Assembly (NCBI RefSeq): GCF_051020975.1
Contig: NW_027478168.1
Span: 10,974,001-11,038,000 of the forward strand
Direction: 5' to 3'
From: Osmia lignaria lignaria
Lineage: Eukaryota; Arthropoda; Insecta; Hymenoptera; Megachilidae
DNA: 64,000 bases
A program made the translations under genes and the position numbers. This document shows, one piece after another, positions 1 to 9,318 of this stretch. Below the pieces are notes generated by a model. The model was not told the DNA's origin. It made no database searches and saw only the letters and a program-made list of their open reading frames with translations. Position 1 is the first letter of the stretch, and every line of letters starts with the position of its first letter.

Positions 1-302
1 AACTGGCCTGACGGACATATTTCGAGATATTTCTTCTTCTTGTTGTTCTTCTTCTGCACAGCTAAGCTGGAAGTGGCATTTGCGGCTCGCACTAGTGCAG
101 AGTTATCTCAAAGAAAGGGGCCACGGTGTTTCTGTATCTCTATTATGTTGGTGCGGCTTCGGAACTTTTAAATATCTTGATATATCTCGAGAACTACGCA
201 TCTGATCAAAAAATATCATAGAACATAAGAAGTAGGAAACTTAATTCTCTACAAAAAAGGTCTCTTAACATTTTGCCATAGCTCGCTTCGTTTCCGAGAT
301 AT
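1..302 (+). repeat. Partial monomer at left edge
   Basis: This is phases 21-322 of the monomer; the window opens inside a unit of the AACTGGCC type. It carries GCGGCTCGCACTAGTGC and the late-block variant with ACGCATCTGATC followed by ATAAGAAGTAGG. The AAGAAG variant returns in the units at 2879 and 3201, so this partial copy resembles that pair. The array clearly continues to the left of the window. Confidence 0.95.
89..98. repeat. 10-bp palindrome GCACTAGTGC
   Basis: GCACTAGTGC is a perfect 10-bp dyad at phases 109-118. It is present in units with TTTGCGGCTC and is changed to GCAATAGTGC in most units with TTTGCAGCTC or TTTACAGCTC. The site therefore splits the monomers into two classes. 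It contains ACTAGT, a SpeI recognition site. Any protein-binding role is unproven. Confidence 0.8.
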
Positions 303-303
303 T

Positions 304-444
304 TGCAGATTTATCTCAAGGGAAGGGGCCTGACGGACATATTTCGAGATATTGCTTCTTCTTGTTGTTCTTCTTCTGCACAGCTAAGCTGGAAGTGGCA
401 TTTACAGCTCGCAATAGTGCAGAGTTATCTCAAAGAAAGGGGCC
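304..444 (+). repeat. Internal 27-bp direct repeat within the monomer
   Basis: Positions 304-330 and 418-444 match at 24 of 27 bases. Both contain TGCAGA, then TTATCTCAA, then AAGGGGCC; the three differences are at the 7th, 17th and 19th bases. The copies lie 114 bp apart, leaving 208 bp to the next unit's first copy. This pair recurs in every Y-type unit and suggests that the 322-bp monomer contains an old partial duplication. In units with CAGCTCAAAGGAACTGGCC the first copy is more diverged. Confidence 0.85.
352..379 (+). repeat. TTC-rich pyrimidine tract
   Basis: Phases 50-77 form a T/C-rich stretch built from TTC triplets with a central TTGTTG. It is present in every unit, with a common T-to-C change at phase 72 (CTTCC). 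Such tracts are prone to slippage, yet only one unit, at about 50581-50590, shows a length change here. The reference unit itself carries a T-to-G change at phase 52 (ATTGCTTC). Confidence 0.85.
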
Positions 445-493
445 ACGGTGTTTCTGTATCTCTATTATGTTGGTGCGGCTTCGGAACTTTTAA

Positions 494-513
494 ATATCTC
501 GATATATCTCGAA
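494..513 (+). repeat. 10-bp tandem duplication ATATCTCGA(T/A)
   Basis: Phases 192-201 and 202-211 are ATATCTCGAT and ATATCTCGAA, two adjacent copies with one difference. The period of 10 is close to one helical turn. In units ending with ACGCATCTGATC the first copy reads ATATCTTGAT and the second is followed by GAG, which creates CTCGAG. ATATCTCG is the reverse complement of CGAGATAT, which occurs at phases 43 and 315. Confidence 0.8.
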
Positions 514-529
514 AACTACGCTTCTGATC

Positions 530-580
530 AAAAAATATCATAGAACATAAATTGTAGGAAACATAATTCTCTACAAAAAA
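530..580 (+). other. Pair of A6 tracts 45 bp apart
   Basis: A6 runs occur at 530-535 (after TGATC) and 575-580 (after CTAC), phases 228-233 and 273-278. They are conserved in nearly all units, with rare changes such as AAAGAAGG or AAGAAAGG in the second tract. Short A tracts are known to bend DNA, and bent segments are common in satellites. The 45-bp spacing is about 4.3 helical turns, so the two bends would be only partly in phase. Confidence 0.55.
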
Positions 581-1912
581 CGTCTCTTAACATTTTGCCA
601 TAGCTCGCTTCGTTTCCGAGATATTTGCAGATCCAGCTCAAAGGAACTGGCCTGACGGACATATTTCGAGATATTTCTTCTTCTTGTTGTTCTTCTTCTG
701 CACAGCTAAGCTGGAAGTGGCATTTACAGCTCGCAATAGTGCAGAGTTATCTCAAAGAAAGGGGCCACGGCGTTTCTGTATCTCTATTATGTTGGTGCGG
801 TTTCGGAACTTTTAAATATCTTGATATATCTCGAGAACTACGCATCTGATCAAAAAATATCATAGAACATAAAAAGTAGGAAACTCAAATCTCTACAAAA
901 AAGGTCTCTTAACATTTTGCAATAGCTCGGTTCGTTTCCGAGATATTTGCAGATTTATCTCAAGGGAAGGGGCCTGACGGACATATTTCGAGATATTTCT
1001 TCTTCTTGTTGTTCTTCTTCTGCACAGCTAAGCTGGAAGTGGCATTTGCGGCTCGCACTAGTGCAGAGTTATCTCAAAGAAAGGGGCCACGGCGTTTCTG
1101 TATCTGTATTATGTTGGTGCGGCTTCGGAACTTTTAAATATCTTGATATATCTCGAGAACTACGCGTCTGATCAAAAAATATCATAGAACATAAAAAGTA
1201 GGAAACATAATTCTCTACAAAAAAGGTCTCTTAACATTTTGCCATAGCTCGCTTCGTTTCCGAGATATTTGCAGATTTATCTCAAGGGAAGGGGCCTGAC
1301 GGACATATTTCGAGATATTTCTTCTTCTTGTTGTTCTTCTTCTGCACAGCTAAGCTGGAAGTGGCATTTGCGGCTCGCACTAGTGCACAGTTATCTCAAA
1401 GAAAGGGGCCACGGTGTTTCTGTATCTCTAATATGTTGGTGCGGCTTCGGAACTTTTAAGTATCTCGATATATCTCGAAAACTACGCTTCTGATCAAAAA
1501 ATATCATAGAACATAAATTGTAGGAAACATAATTCTCTACAAAAAACGTCTCTTAACATTTTGCCATAGCTCGCTTCGTTTCCGAGATATTTGCAGATTC
1601 AGCTCAAAGGAACTGGCCTGACGGACATATTTCGAGATATTTCTTCTTCTTGTTGTTCTTCCTCTGCACAGCTAAGCTGGAAGTGGCATTTGCGGCTCGC
1701 ACTATTGCAGAGTTATCTCAAAGAAAGGGGCCACGGTGTTTCTGTATCTCTATTATGTTGGTGCGGCTTCGTAACTTTTAAATATCTCGATATATCTCGA
1801 AAACTACGCTTCTGATCAAAAAATATCATAGAACATAAATTGTAGGAAACATAATTCTCTACAAAAAAGGTCTCTTAACATTTTGCCATAGCTCGCTTGG
1901 TTTCCGAGATAT

Positions 1913-2878
1913 TTGCAGATATATCTCAAGGGCAGGGGCCTGACGGACATATTTCGAGATATTTCTTCTTCTTGTTGTTCTTCTTCTGCACAGCTAAGCT
2001 GGAAGTGGCATTTACAGCTCGCAATAGTGCAGAGGTATCTCAAAGAAAGGGGCCACGGTGTTTCTGTATCTCTATTATGTTGGTGCGGTTTCGGAACTTT
2101 TAAAAATCTTGATATATCTCGAGAACTACGCATCTGATCAAAAAATATCATAGAACATAAAAAGTAGGAAACTTAATTCTCTACAAAAAAGGTCTCTTAA
2201 CATTTTGCCATAGCTCGCTTCGTTTCCGAGATATTTGCAGATTTATCTCAAGGGAAGGGGCCTGACGGACATATTTCGAGAAGTTTCTTCTTCTTGTTGT
2301 TCTTCTTCTGCACAGCTAAGCTGGAAGTGGCATTTGCGGCTCGCACTAGTGCACAGTTATCTCAAAGAAAGGGGCCACGGTGTTTCTGTATCTCTAATAT
2401 GTTGGTGCGGCTTCGGAACTTTTAAGTATCTCGATATATCTCGAAAACTACGCTTCTGATCAAAAAATATCATAGAACATAAATTGTAGGAAACATAATT
2501 CTCTACAAAAAACGTCTCTTAACATTTTGCCATAGCTCGCTTTGTTTCCGAGATATTTGCAGATTCAGCTCAAAGGAACTGGCCTGACGGACATATTTCG
2601 AGATATTTCTTCTTCTTGTTGTTCTTCCTCTGCACAGCTAAGCTGGAAGTGGCATTTGCGGCTCGCACTAGTGCAGAGTTATCTCAAAGAAAGGGGCCAC
2701 GGTGTTTCTGTATCTCTATTATGTTGGTGCGGCTTCGGAACTTTTAAATATCTCGATATATCTCGAAAACTACGCTTCTGATCAAAAAATATCATAGAAC
2801 ATAAATTGTAGGAAACATAATTCTCTACAAAAAACGTCTCTTAACATTTTGCCATAGCTCGCTTCGTTTCCGAGATAT
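1913..2878 (+). repeat. Three-unit segment, copy 1 (copy 2 at 3523)
   Basis: Three successive units, marked by AGAGGTATC with TTTTAAAAATC, then GAGAAGTTTC with GTGCACAG, then a unit preceded by CGCTTTGTTTCC. The same order returns 1610 bp later at 3523-4488, except that the first unit there has a different left part. The five-unit displacement suggests duplication of a multi-unit block. Confidence 0.8.
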
Positions 2879-3522
2879 TTGCAGATCCAGCTCAAAGGAA
2901 CTGGCCTGACGGACATATTTCGAGATATTTCTTCTTCTTGTTGTTCTTCTTCTGCACAGCTAAGCTGGAAGTGGCATTTGCGGCTCGCACTAGTGCAGAG
3001 TTATCTCAAAGAAAGGGGCCACGGTGTTTCTGTATCTCTATTATGTTGGTGCGGCTTCGGAACTTTTAAATATCTTGATATATCTCGAGAACTACGCATC
3101 TGATCAAAAAATATCATAGAACATAAGAAGTAGGAAACTTAATTCTCTACAAAAAAGGTCTCTTAACATTTTGCCATAGCTCGCTTCGTTTCCGAGATAT
3201 TTGCAGATCCAGCTAAAAGGAACTGGCCTGACGGACATATTTCGAGATATTTCTTCTTCTTGTTGTTCTTCTTCTGCACAGCTAAGCTGGAAGTGGCATT
3301 TGCGGCTCGCACTAGTGCAGAGTTATCTCAAAGAAAGGGGCCACGGTGTTTCTGTATCTCTATTATGTTGGTGCGGCTTCGGAACTTTTAAATATCTTGA
3401 TATATCTCGAGAACTACGCATCTGATCAAAAAATATCATAGAACATAAGAAGTAGGAAACTTAATTCTCTACAAAAAAGGTCTCTTAACATTTTGCCATA
3501 GCTCGCTTCGTTTCCGAGATAT

Positions 3523-3844
3523 TTGCAGATTTATCTCAAGGGAAGGGGCCTGACGGACATATTTCGAGATATTGCTTCTTCTTGTTGTTCTTCTTCTGCA
3601 CAGCTAAGCTGGAAGTGGCATTTACAGCTCGCAATAGTGCAGAGGTATCTCAAAGAAAGGGGCCACGGTGTTTCTGTATCTCTATTATGTTGGTGCGGTT
3701 TCGGAACTTTTAAAAATCTTGATATATCTCGAGAACTACGCATCTGATCAAAAAATATCATAGAACATAAAAAGTAGGAAACTTAATTCTCTACAAAAAA
3801 GGTCTCTTAACATTTTGCCATAGCTCGCTTCGTTTCCGAGATAT
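3523..3844 (+). repeat. Chimeric monomer, probable crossover junction
   Basis: The left part matches the unit at 303: CGCTTCG upstream, TTATCTCAAGGGAAGG, and the rare ATTGCTTC at phase 52. The right part matches the unit at 1913: the rare AGAGGTATC at phase 123, GCGGTTTCGG and TTTTAAAAATC. The unit at 1913 lacks the first set and the unit at 303 lacks the second. The switch lies between phases 52 and 123 (3574-3645). The units to the left resemble the start of the window and those to the right repeat 2235-2878. I infer a single unequal exchange. Confidence 0.75.
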
Positions 3845-4488
3845 TTGCAGATTTATCTCAAGGGAAGGGGCCTGACGGACATATTTCGAGAAGTTTCTTC
3901 TTCTTGTTGTTCTTCTTCTGCACAGCTAAGCTGGAAGTGGCATTTGCGGCTCGCACTAGTGCACAGTTATCTCAAAGAAAGGGGCCACGGTGTTTCTGTA
4001 TCTCTAATATGTTGGTGCGGCTTCGGAACTTTTAAGTATCTCGATATATCTCGAAAACTACGCTTCTGATCAAAAAATATCATAGAACATAAATTGTAGG
4101 AAACATAATTCTCTACAAAAAACGTCTCTTAACATTTTGCCATAGCTCGCTTTGTTTCCGAGATATTTGCAGATTCAGCTCAAAGGAACTGGCCTGACGG
4201 ACATATTTCGAGATATTTCTTCTTCTTGTTGTTCTTCCTCTGCACAGCTAAGCTGGAAGTGGCATTTGCGGCTCGCACTAGTGCAGAGTTATCTCAAAGA
4301 AAGGGGCCACGGTGTTTCTGTATCTCTATTATGTTGGTGCGGCTTCGGAACTTTTAAATATCTCGATATATCTCGAAAACTACGCTTCTGATCAAAAAAT
4401 ATCATAGAACATAAATTGTAGGAAACATAATTCTCTACAAAAAACGTCTCTTAACATTTTGCCATAGCTCGCTTCGTTTCCGAGATAT
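3523..4488 (+). repeat. Three-unit segment, copy 2 of 1913-2878
   Basis: Repeats the marker order of 1913-2878 at a displacement of exactly five monomers. Its first unit is the chimera described separately; the second and third units look identical to 2235-2878 at the markers checked (GAGAAGTTTC, GTGCACAG, CTCTAATATG, CGCTTTGTTTCC). Confidence 0.78.
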
Positions 4489-4810
4489 TTGCAGATCCAG
4501 CTCAAAGGAACTGGCCTGACGGACATATTTCGAGATATTTCTTCTTCTTGTTGTTCTTCCTCTGCACAGCTAAGCTGGAAGTGGCATTTGCAGCTCGCAA
4601 TAGTGCAGAGTTATCTCAAAGAAAGGGGCCACGGTGTTTCTGTATCTCTATTATGTTGGTGCGGCTTCGGAATTTTTAAATATCTTGATATATCTCGAGA
4701 ACTACGCATCTGATCAAAAAATATCATAGAACATAAAAAGTAGGAAACTTAATTCTCTACAAAAAAGGTCTCTTAACATTTTGCCATAGCTCGCTTCGTT
4801 TCCGAGATAT
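3845..4810 (+). repeat. 966-bp trimer, first of a tandem pair
   Basis: Three units in order: GAGAAGTTTC with GTGCACAG; a CAGCTCAAAGGAACTGG unit preceded by CGCTTTGTTTCC; then a unit with GGAATTTTTAAATATC. The next 966 bases repeat the same order. I noticed only two base differences between the pair, both in the middle unit. A third copy lies at 13505-14470. Confidence 0.82.
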
Positions 4811-5776
4811 TTGCAGATTTATCTCAAGGGAAGGGGCCTGACGGACATATTTCGAGAAGTTTCTTCTTCTTGTTGTTCTTCTTCTGCACAGCTAAGCTGG
4901 AAGTGGCATTTGCGGCTCGCACTAGTGCACAGTTATCTCAAAGAAAGGGGCCACGGTGTTTCTGTATCTCTAATATGTTGGTGCGGCTTCGGAACTTTTA
5001 AGTATCTCGATATATCTCGAAAACTACGCTTCTGATCAAAAAATATCATAGAACATAAATTGTAGGAAACATAATTCTCTACAAAAAACGTCTCTTAACA
5101 TTTTGCCATAGCTCGCTTTGTTTCCGAGATATTTGCAGATTTAGCTCAAAGGAACTGGCCTGACGGACATATTTCGAGATATTTCTTCTTCTTGTTGTTC
5201 TTCCTCTGCACAGCTAAGCTGGAAGTGGCATTTGCGGCTCGCACTAGTGCAGAGTTATCTCAAAGAAAGGGGCCACGGTGTTTCTGTATCTCTATTATGT
5301 TGGTGCGGCTTCGGAACTTTTAAATATCTCGATATATCTCGAAAACTACGCTTCTGATCAAAAAATATCATAGAACATAAATTATAGGAAACATAATTCT
5401 CTACAAAAAACGTCTCTTAACATTTTGCCATAGCTCGCTTCGTTTCCGAGATATTTGCAGATCCAGCTCAAAGGAACTGGCCTGACGGACATATTTCGAG
5501 ATATTTCTTCTTCTTGTTGTTCTTCCTCTGCACAGCTAAGCTGGAAGTGGCATTTGCAGCTCGCAATAGTGCAGAGTTATCTCAAAGAAAGGGGCCACGG
5601 TGTTTCTGTATCTCTATTATGTTGGTGCGGCTTCGGAATTTTTAAATATCTTGATATATCTCGAGAACTACGCATCTGATCAAAAAATATCATAGAACAT
5701 AAAAAGTAGGAAACTTAATTCTCTACAAAAAAGGTCTCTTAACATTTTGCCATAGCTCGCTTCGTTTCCGAGATAT
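4811..5776 (+). repeat. 966-bp trimer, second of a tandem pair
   Basis: Tandem copy of 3845-4810. Its middle unit (5133) has TTAGCTC instead of TCAGCTC, which puts a TAG stop at the fourth codon of the recurrent frame, and ATTATAGG instead of ATTGTAGG. The rest follows the preceding trimer at the markers checked. Confidence 0.82.
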
Positions 5777-7386
5777 TTGCAGATGTATCTCAAGGGAAGG
5801 GGCCTGACGGACATATTTCGAGATATTTCTTCTTCTTGTTGTTCTTCTTCTGCACAGCTAAGCTGGAAGTGGCATTTGCGGCTCGCACTAGTGCAGAGTT
5901 ATCTCAAAGAAAGGGGCCACGGTGTTTCTGTATCTCTATTATGTTGGTGGGGCTTCGGAACTTTTAAATATCTCGATATATCTCGAAAACTACGCTTCTG
6001 ATCAAAAAATATCATAGAACATAAATTGTAGGAAACATAATTCTCTACAAAAAAGGTCTCTCAACATTTTGCCATAGCTCGCTTCGTTTCCGAGATATTT
6101 GCAGATTTATCTCAAGGGAAGGGGCCTGACGGACATATTTCGAGATATTTCTTCTTCTTGTTGTTCTTCTTCTGCACAGCTAAGCTGGAAGTGGCATTTG
6201 CGGCTCGCACTAGTGCAGCGTTATCTCAAAGAAAGGGGCCACGGTGTTTCTGTATCTGTATTATGTTGGTGCGGCTTCGGAACTTTTAAATATCTTGATA
6301 TATCTCGAGAACTACGCATCTGATCAAAAAATATCATAGAACATAAAAAGTAGGAAACTTAATTCTCTACAAAAAAGGTCTCTGAACATTTTGCCATAGC
6401 TCGCTTCGTTTCCGAGATATTTGCAGATTTATCTCAAGGGAAGGGGCCTGACGGACATATTTCGAGATATTTCTTCTTCTTGTTGTTCTTCTTCTGCACA
6501 GCTAAGCTGGAAGTGGCATTTGCGGCTCGCACTAGTGCACAGTTATCTCAAAGAAAGGGGCCACGGTGTTTCTGTATCTCTAATATGTTGGTGCGGCTTC
6601 GGAACTTTTAAGTATCTCGATATATCTCGAAAACTACGCTTCTGATCAAAAAATATCATAGAACATAAATTGTAGGAAACATAATTCTCTACAAAAAACG
6701 TCTCTCAACATTTTGCCATAGCTCGCTTCGTTTCCGAGATATTTGCAGATTCAGCTCAAAGGAACTGGCCTGACGGACATATTTCGAGATATTTCTTCTT
6801 CTTGTTGTTCTTCCTCTGCACAGCTAAGCTGGAAGTGGCATTTGCAGCTCGCAATAGTGCAGAGTTATCTCAAAGAAAGGGGCCACGGTGTTTCTGTACC
6901 TCTATTATGTTGGTGCAGCTTCGGAACTTTTAAATATCTTGATATATCTCGAGAACTACGCATCTGATCAAAAAATATCATCGAACATAAAAAGTAGGAA
7001 ACTTAATTCTCTACAAAAAAGGTCTCTTAACATTTTGCCATAGCTCGCTTCGTTTCCGAGATATTTGCAGATTCAGCTCAAAGGAACTGGCCTGACGGAC
7101 ATATTTCGAGATATTTCTTCTTCTTGTTGTTCTTCCTCTGCACAGCTAAGCTGGAAGTGGCATTTGCAGCTCGCAATAGTGCAGAGTTATCTTAAAGAAA
7201 GGGGCCACGGTGTTTCTGTATCTCTATTATGTTGGTGCGGCTTCGGAACTTTTAAATATCTTGATATATCTCGAGAACTACGCATCTGATCAAAAAATGT
7301 CATAGAACATAAAAAGTAGGAAACTTAATTCTCTACAAAAAAGGTCTCTTAACATTTTGCCATAGCTCGCTTCGTTTCCGAGATAT
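5777..7386 (+). repeat. Five-unit segment related to 7387-9318
   Basis: Unit order: GTATCTCAAGGG with GGTGGGGCTTC; CTGTATCTGTATT; GTGCACAG with CTCTAATATG; CTGTACCTC with GTGCAGCTTC and CATCGAAC; then ATCTTAAAGAAAGG with AAAATGTCATAG. The next segment repeats this order with one unit added. Private changes here include GCAGCGTTATC and CTCTGAACATT in the second unit. Confidence 0.8.
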
Positions 7387-9318
7387 TTGCAGATGTATCT
7401 CAAGGGAAGGGGCCTGACGGACATATTTCGAGATATTTCTTCTTCTTGTTGTTCTTCTTCTGCACAGCTAAGCTGGAAGTGGCATTTGCGGCTCGCACTA
7501 GTGCAGAGTTATCTCAAAGAAAGGGGCCACGGTGTTTCTGTATCTCTATTATGTTGGTGGGGCTTCGGAACTTTTAAATATCTCGATATATCTCGAAAAC
7601 TACGCTTCTGATCAAAAAATATCATAGAACATAAATTGTAGGAAACATAATTCTCTACAAAAAAGGTCTCTCAACATTTTGCCATAGCTCGCTTCGTTTC
7701 CGAGATATTTGCAGATTTATCTCAAGGGAAGGGGCCTGACGGACATATTTCGAGATATTTCTTCTTCTTGTTGTTCTTCTTCTGCACAGCTAAGCTGGAA
7801 GTGGCATTTGCGGCTCGCACTAGTGCAGAGTTATCTCAAAGAAAGGGGCCACGGTGTTTCTGTATCTGTATTATGTTGGTGCGGCTTCGGAACTTTTAAA
7901 TATCTTGATATATCTCGAGAACTACGCATCTGATCAAAAAATATCATAGAACATAAAAAGTAGGAAACTTAATTCTCTACAAAAAAGGTCTCTTAACATT
8001 TTGCCATAGCTCGCTTCGTTTCCGAGATATTTGCAGATTTATCTCAAGGGAAGGGGCCTGACGGACATATTTCGAGATATTTCTTCTTCTTGTTGTTCTT
8101 CTTCTGCACAGCTAAGCTGGAAGTGGCATTTGCGGCTCGCACTAGTGCAGAGTTATCTCAAAGAAAGGGGCCACGGTGTTTCTGTATCTGTATTATGTTG
8201 GTGCGGCTTCGGAACTTTTAAATATCTTGATATATCTCGAGAACTACGCGTCTGATCAAAAAATATCATAGAACATAAAAAGTAGGAAACATAATTCTCT
8301 ACAAAAAAGGTCTCTTAACATTTTGCCATAGCTCGCTTCGTTTCCGAGATATTTGCAGATTTATCTCAAGGGAAGGGGCCTGACGGACATATTTCGAGAT
8401 ATTTCTTCTTCTTGTTGTTCTTCTTCTGCACAGCTAAGCTGGAAGTGGCATTTGCGGCTCGCACTAGTGCACAGTTATCTCAAAGAAAGGGGCCACGGTG
8501 TTTCTGTATCTCTAATATGTTGGTGCGGCTTCGGAACTTTTAAGTATCTCGATATATCTCGAAAACTACGCTTCTGATCAAAAAATATCATAGAACATAA
8601 ATTGTAGGAAACATAATTCTCTACAAAAAACGTCTCTTAACATTTTGCCATAGCTCGCTTCGTTTCCGAGATATTTGCAGATTCAGCTCAAAGGAACTGG
8701 CCTGACGGACATATTTCGAGATATTTCTTCTTCTTGTTGTTCTTCCTCTGCACAGCTAAGCTGGAAGTGGCATTTGCAGCTCGCAATAGTGCAGAGTTAT
8801 CTCAAAGAAAGGGGCCACGGTGTTTCTGTACCTCTATTATGTTGGTGCAGCTTCGGAACTTTTAAATATCTTGATATATCTCGAGAACTACGCATCTGAT
8901 CAAAAAATATCATCGAACATAAAAAGTAGGAAACTTAATTCTCTACAAAAAAGGTCTCTCAACATTTTGCCATAGCTCGCTTCGTTTCCGAGATATTTGC
9001 AGATTCAGCTCAAAGGAACTGGCCTGACGGACATATTTCGAGATATTTCTTCTTCTTGTTGTTCTTCCTCTGCACAGCTAAGCTGGAAGTGGCATTTGCA
9101 GCTCGCAATAGTGCAGAGTTATCTTAAAGAAAGGGGCCACGGTGTTTCTGTATCTCTATTATGTTGGTGCGGCTTCGGAACTTTTAAATATCTTGATATA
9201 TCTCGAGAACTACGCATCTGATCAAAAAATGTCATAGAACATAAAAAGTAGGAAACTTAATTCTCTACAAAAAAGGTCTCTTAACATTTTGCCATAGCTC
9301 GCTTCGTTTCCGAGATAT
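7387..9318 (+). repeat. Six-unit version of the 5777-7386 segment
   Basis: Same order of marker units as 5777-7386, but with one additional CTGTATCTGTATT unit (8031) that carries ACGCGTCTG. The pair 8031-8674 matches 947-1590 in its markers, so the extra unit probably came in with a block exchanged from that family of segments. The last two units also open the ten-unit repeat that follows. Confidence 0.78.

Larger units (their letters stand above)
303..527 (+). other. Recurrent 74-codon open frame, probably not a gene
   Basis: An open frame of 74 codons plus a stop starts at TTG at phase 1 in this unit and recurs in about 173 of 197 complete units. The conceptual peptide begins MQIYLKGRG or MQIQLKGTG and ends ISRKLRF or ISRELRI. 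I do not recognise the peptide. Evidence against coding: there is no ATG at the start; the period of 322 moves each copy into a new frame; block differences include replacements such as Tyr/Gln and Arg/Thr; and the frame is lost in about 24 units through start loss, stops or indels. Persistence is explained by sequence homogenisation. A transcript cannot be excluded. Confidence 0.8.
303..624 (+). repeat. Reference satellite monomer (phase 1-322)
   Basis: This is the first complete unit and sets the phase numbering. Parts in order: phases 2-28, first copy of an internal 27-bp repeat; 43-50, CGAGATAT; 50-77, TTC-rich tract; 79-89, CAGCTAAGCTG; 109-118, GCAATAGTGC here but the palindrome GCACTAGTGC in many other units; 116-142, second 27-bp copy; 192-211, two 10-bp repeats of ATATCTCGA plus one base; 223-228, TGATCA; 228-233 and 273-278, A6 tracts; 305-315, GCTTCGTTTCC; 315-322, CGAGATAT. 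A hand count of a consensus-like monomer gives 63 C and 65 G in 322 bases. The phase origin is arbitrary, because linked variants cross it. Confidence 0.93.

Noticed and set aside
331..352. Hammerhead ribozyme core, as in some satellite RNAs
   Set aside because: The nearest string is CCTGACGGAC, or CCTGATGGAC in the 43770 unit. The conserved CUGANGA is not matched on either strand and no matching GAAA with flanking stems was found.
342..358. CENP-B box
   Set aside because: TTTCGAGATATTTCTTC matches the first half (TTCG, then A after four bases) but has TCTT where the box needs CGGG; no other unit restores it.
303..624. Assignment to a named insect or plant satellite
   Set aside because: The unit length and style resemble several families, but I recognise no specific sequence match, so I leave it unnamed.
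1816..2151. 111-codon reverse-strand open frame
   Set aside because: It is the complement of ordinary monomer sequence; similar 65-76 codon reverse frames appear wherever single substitutions remove a stop. No features of a gene.
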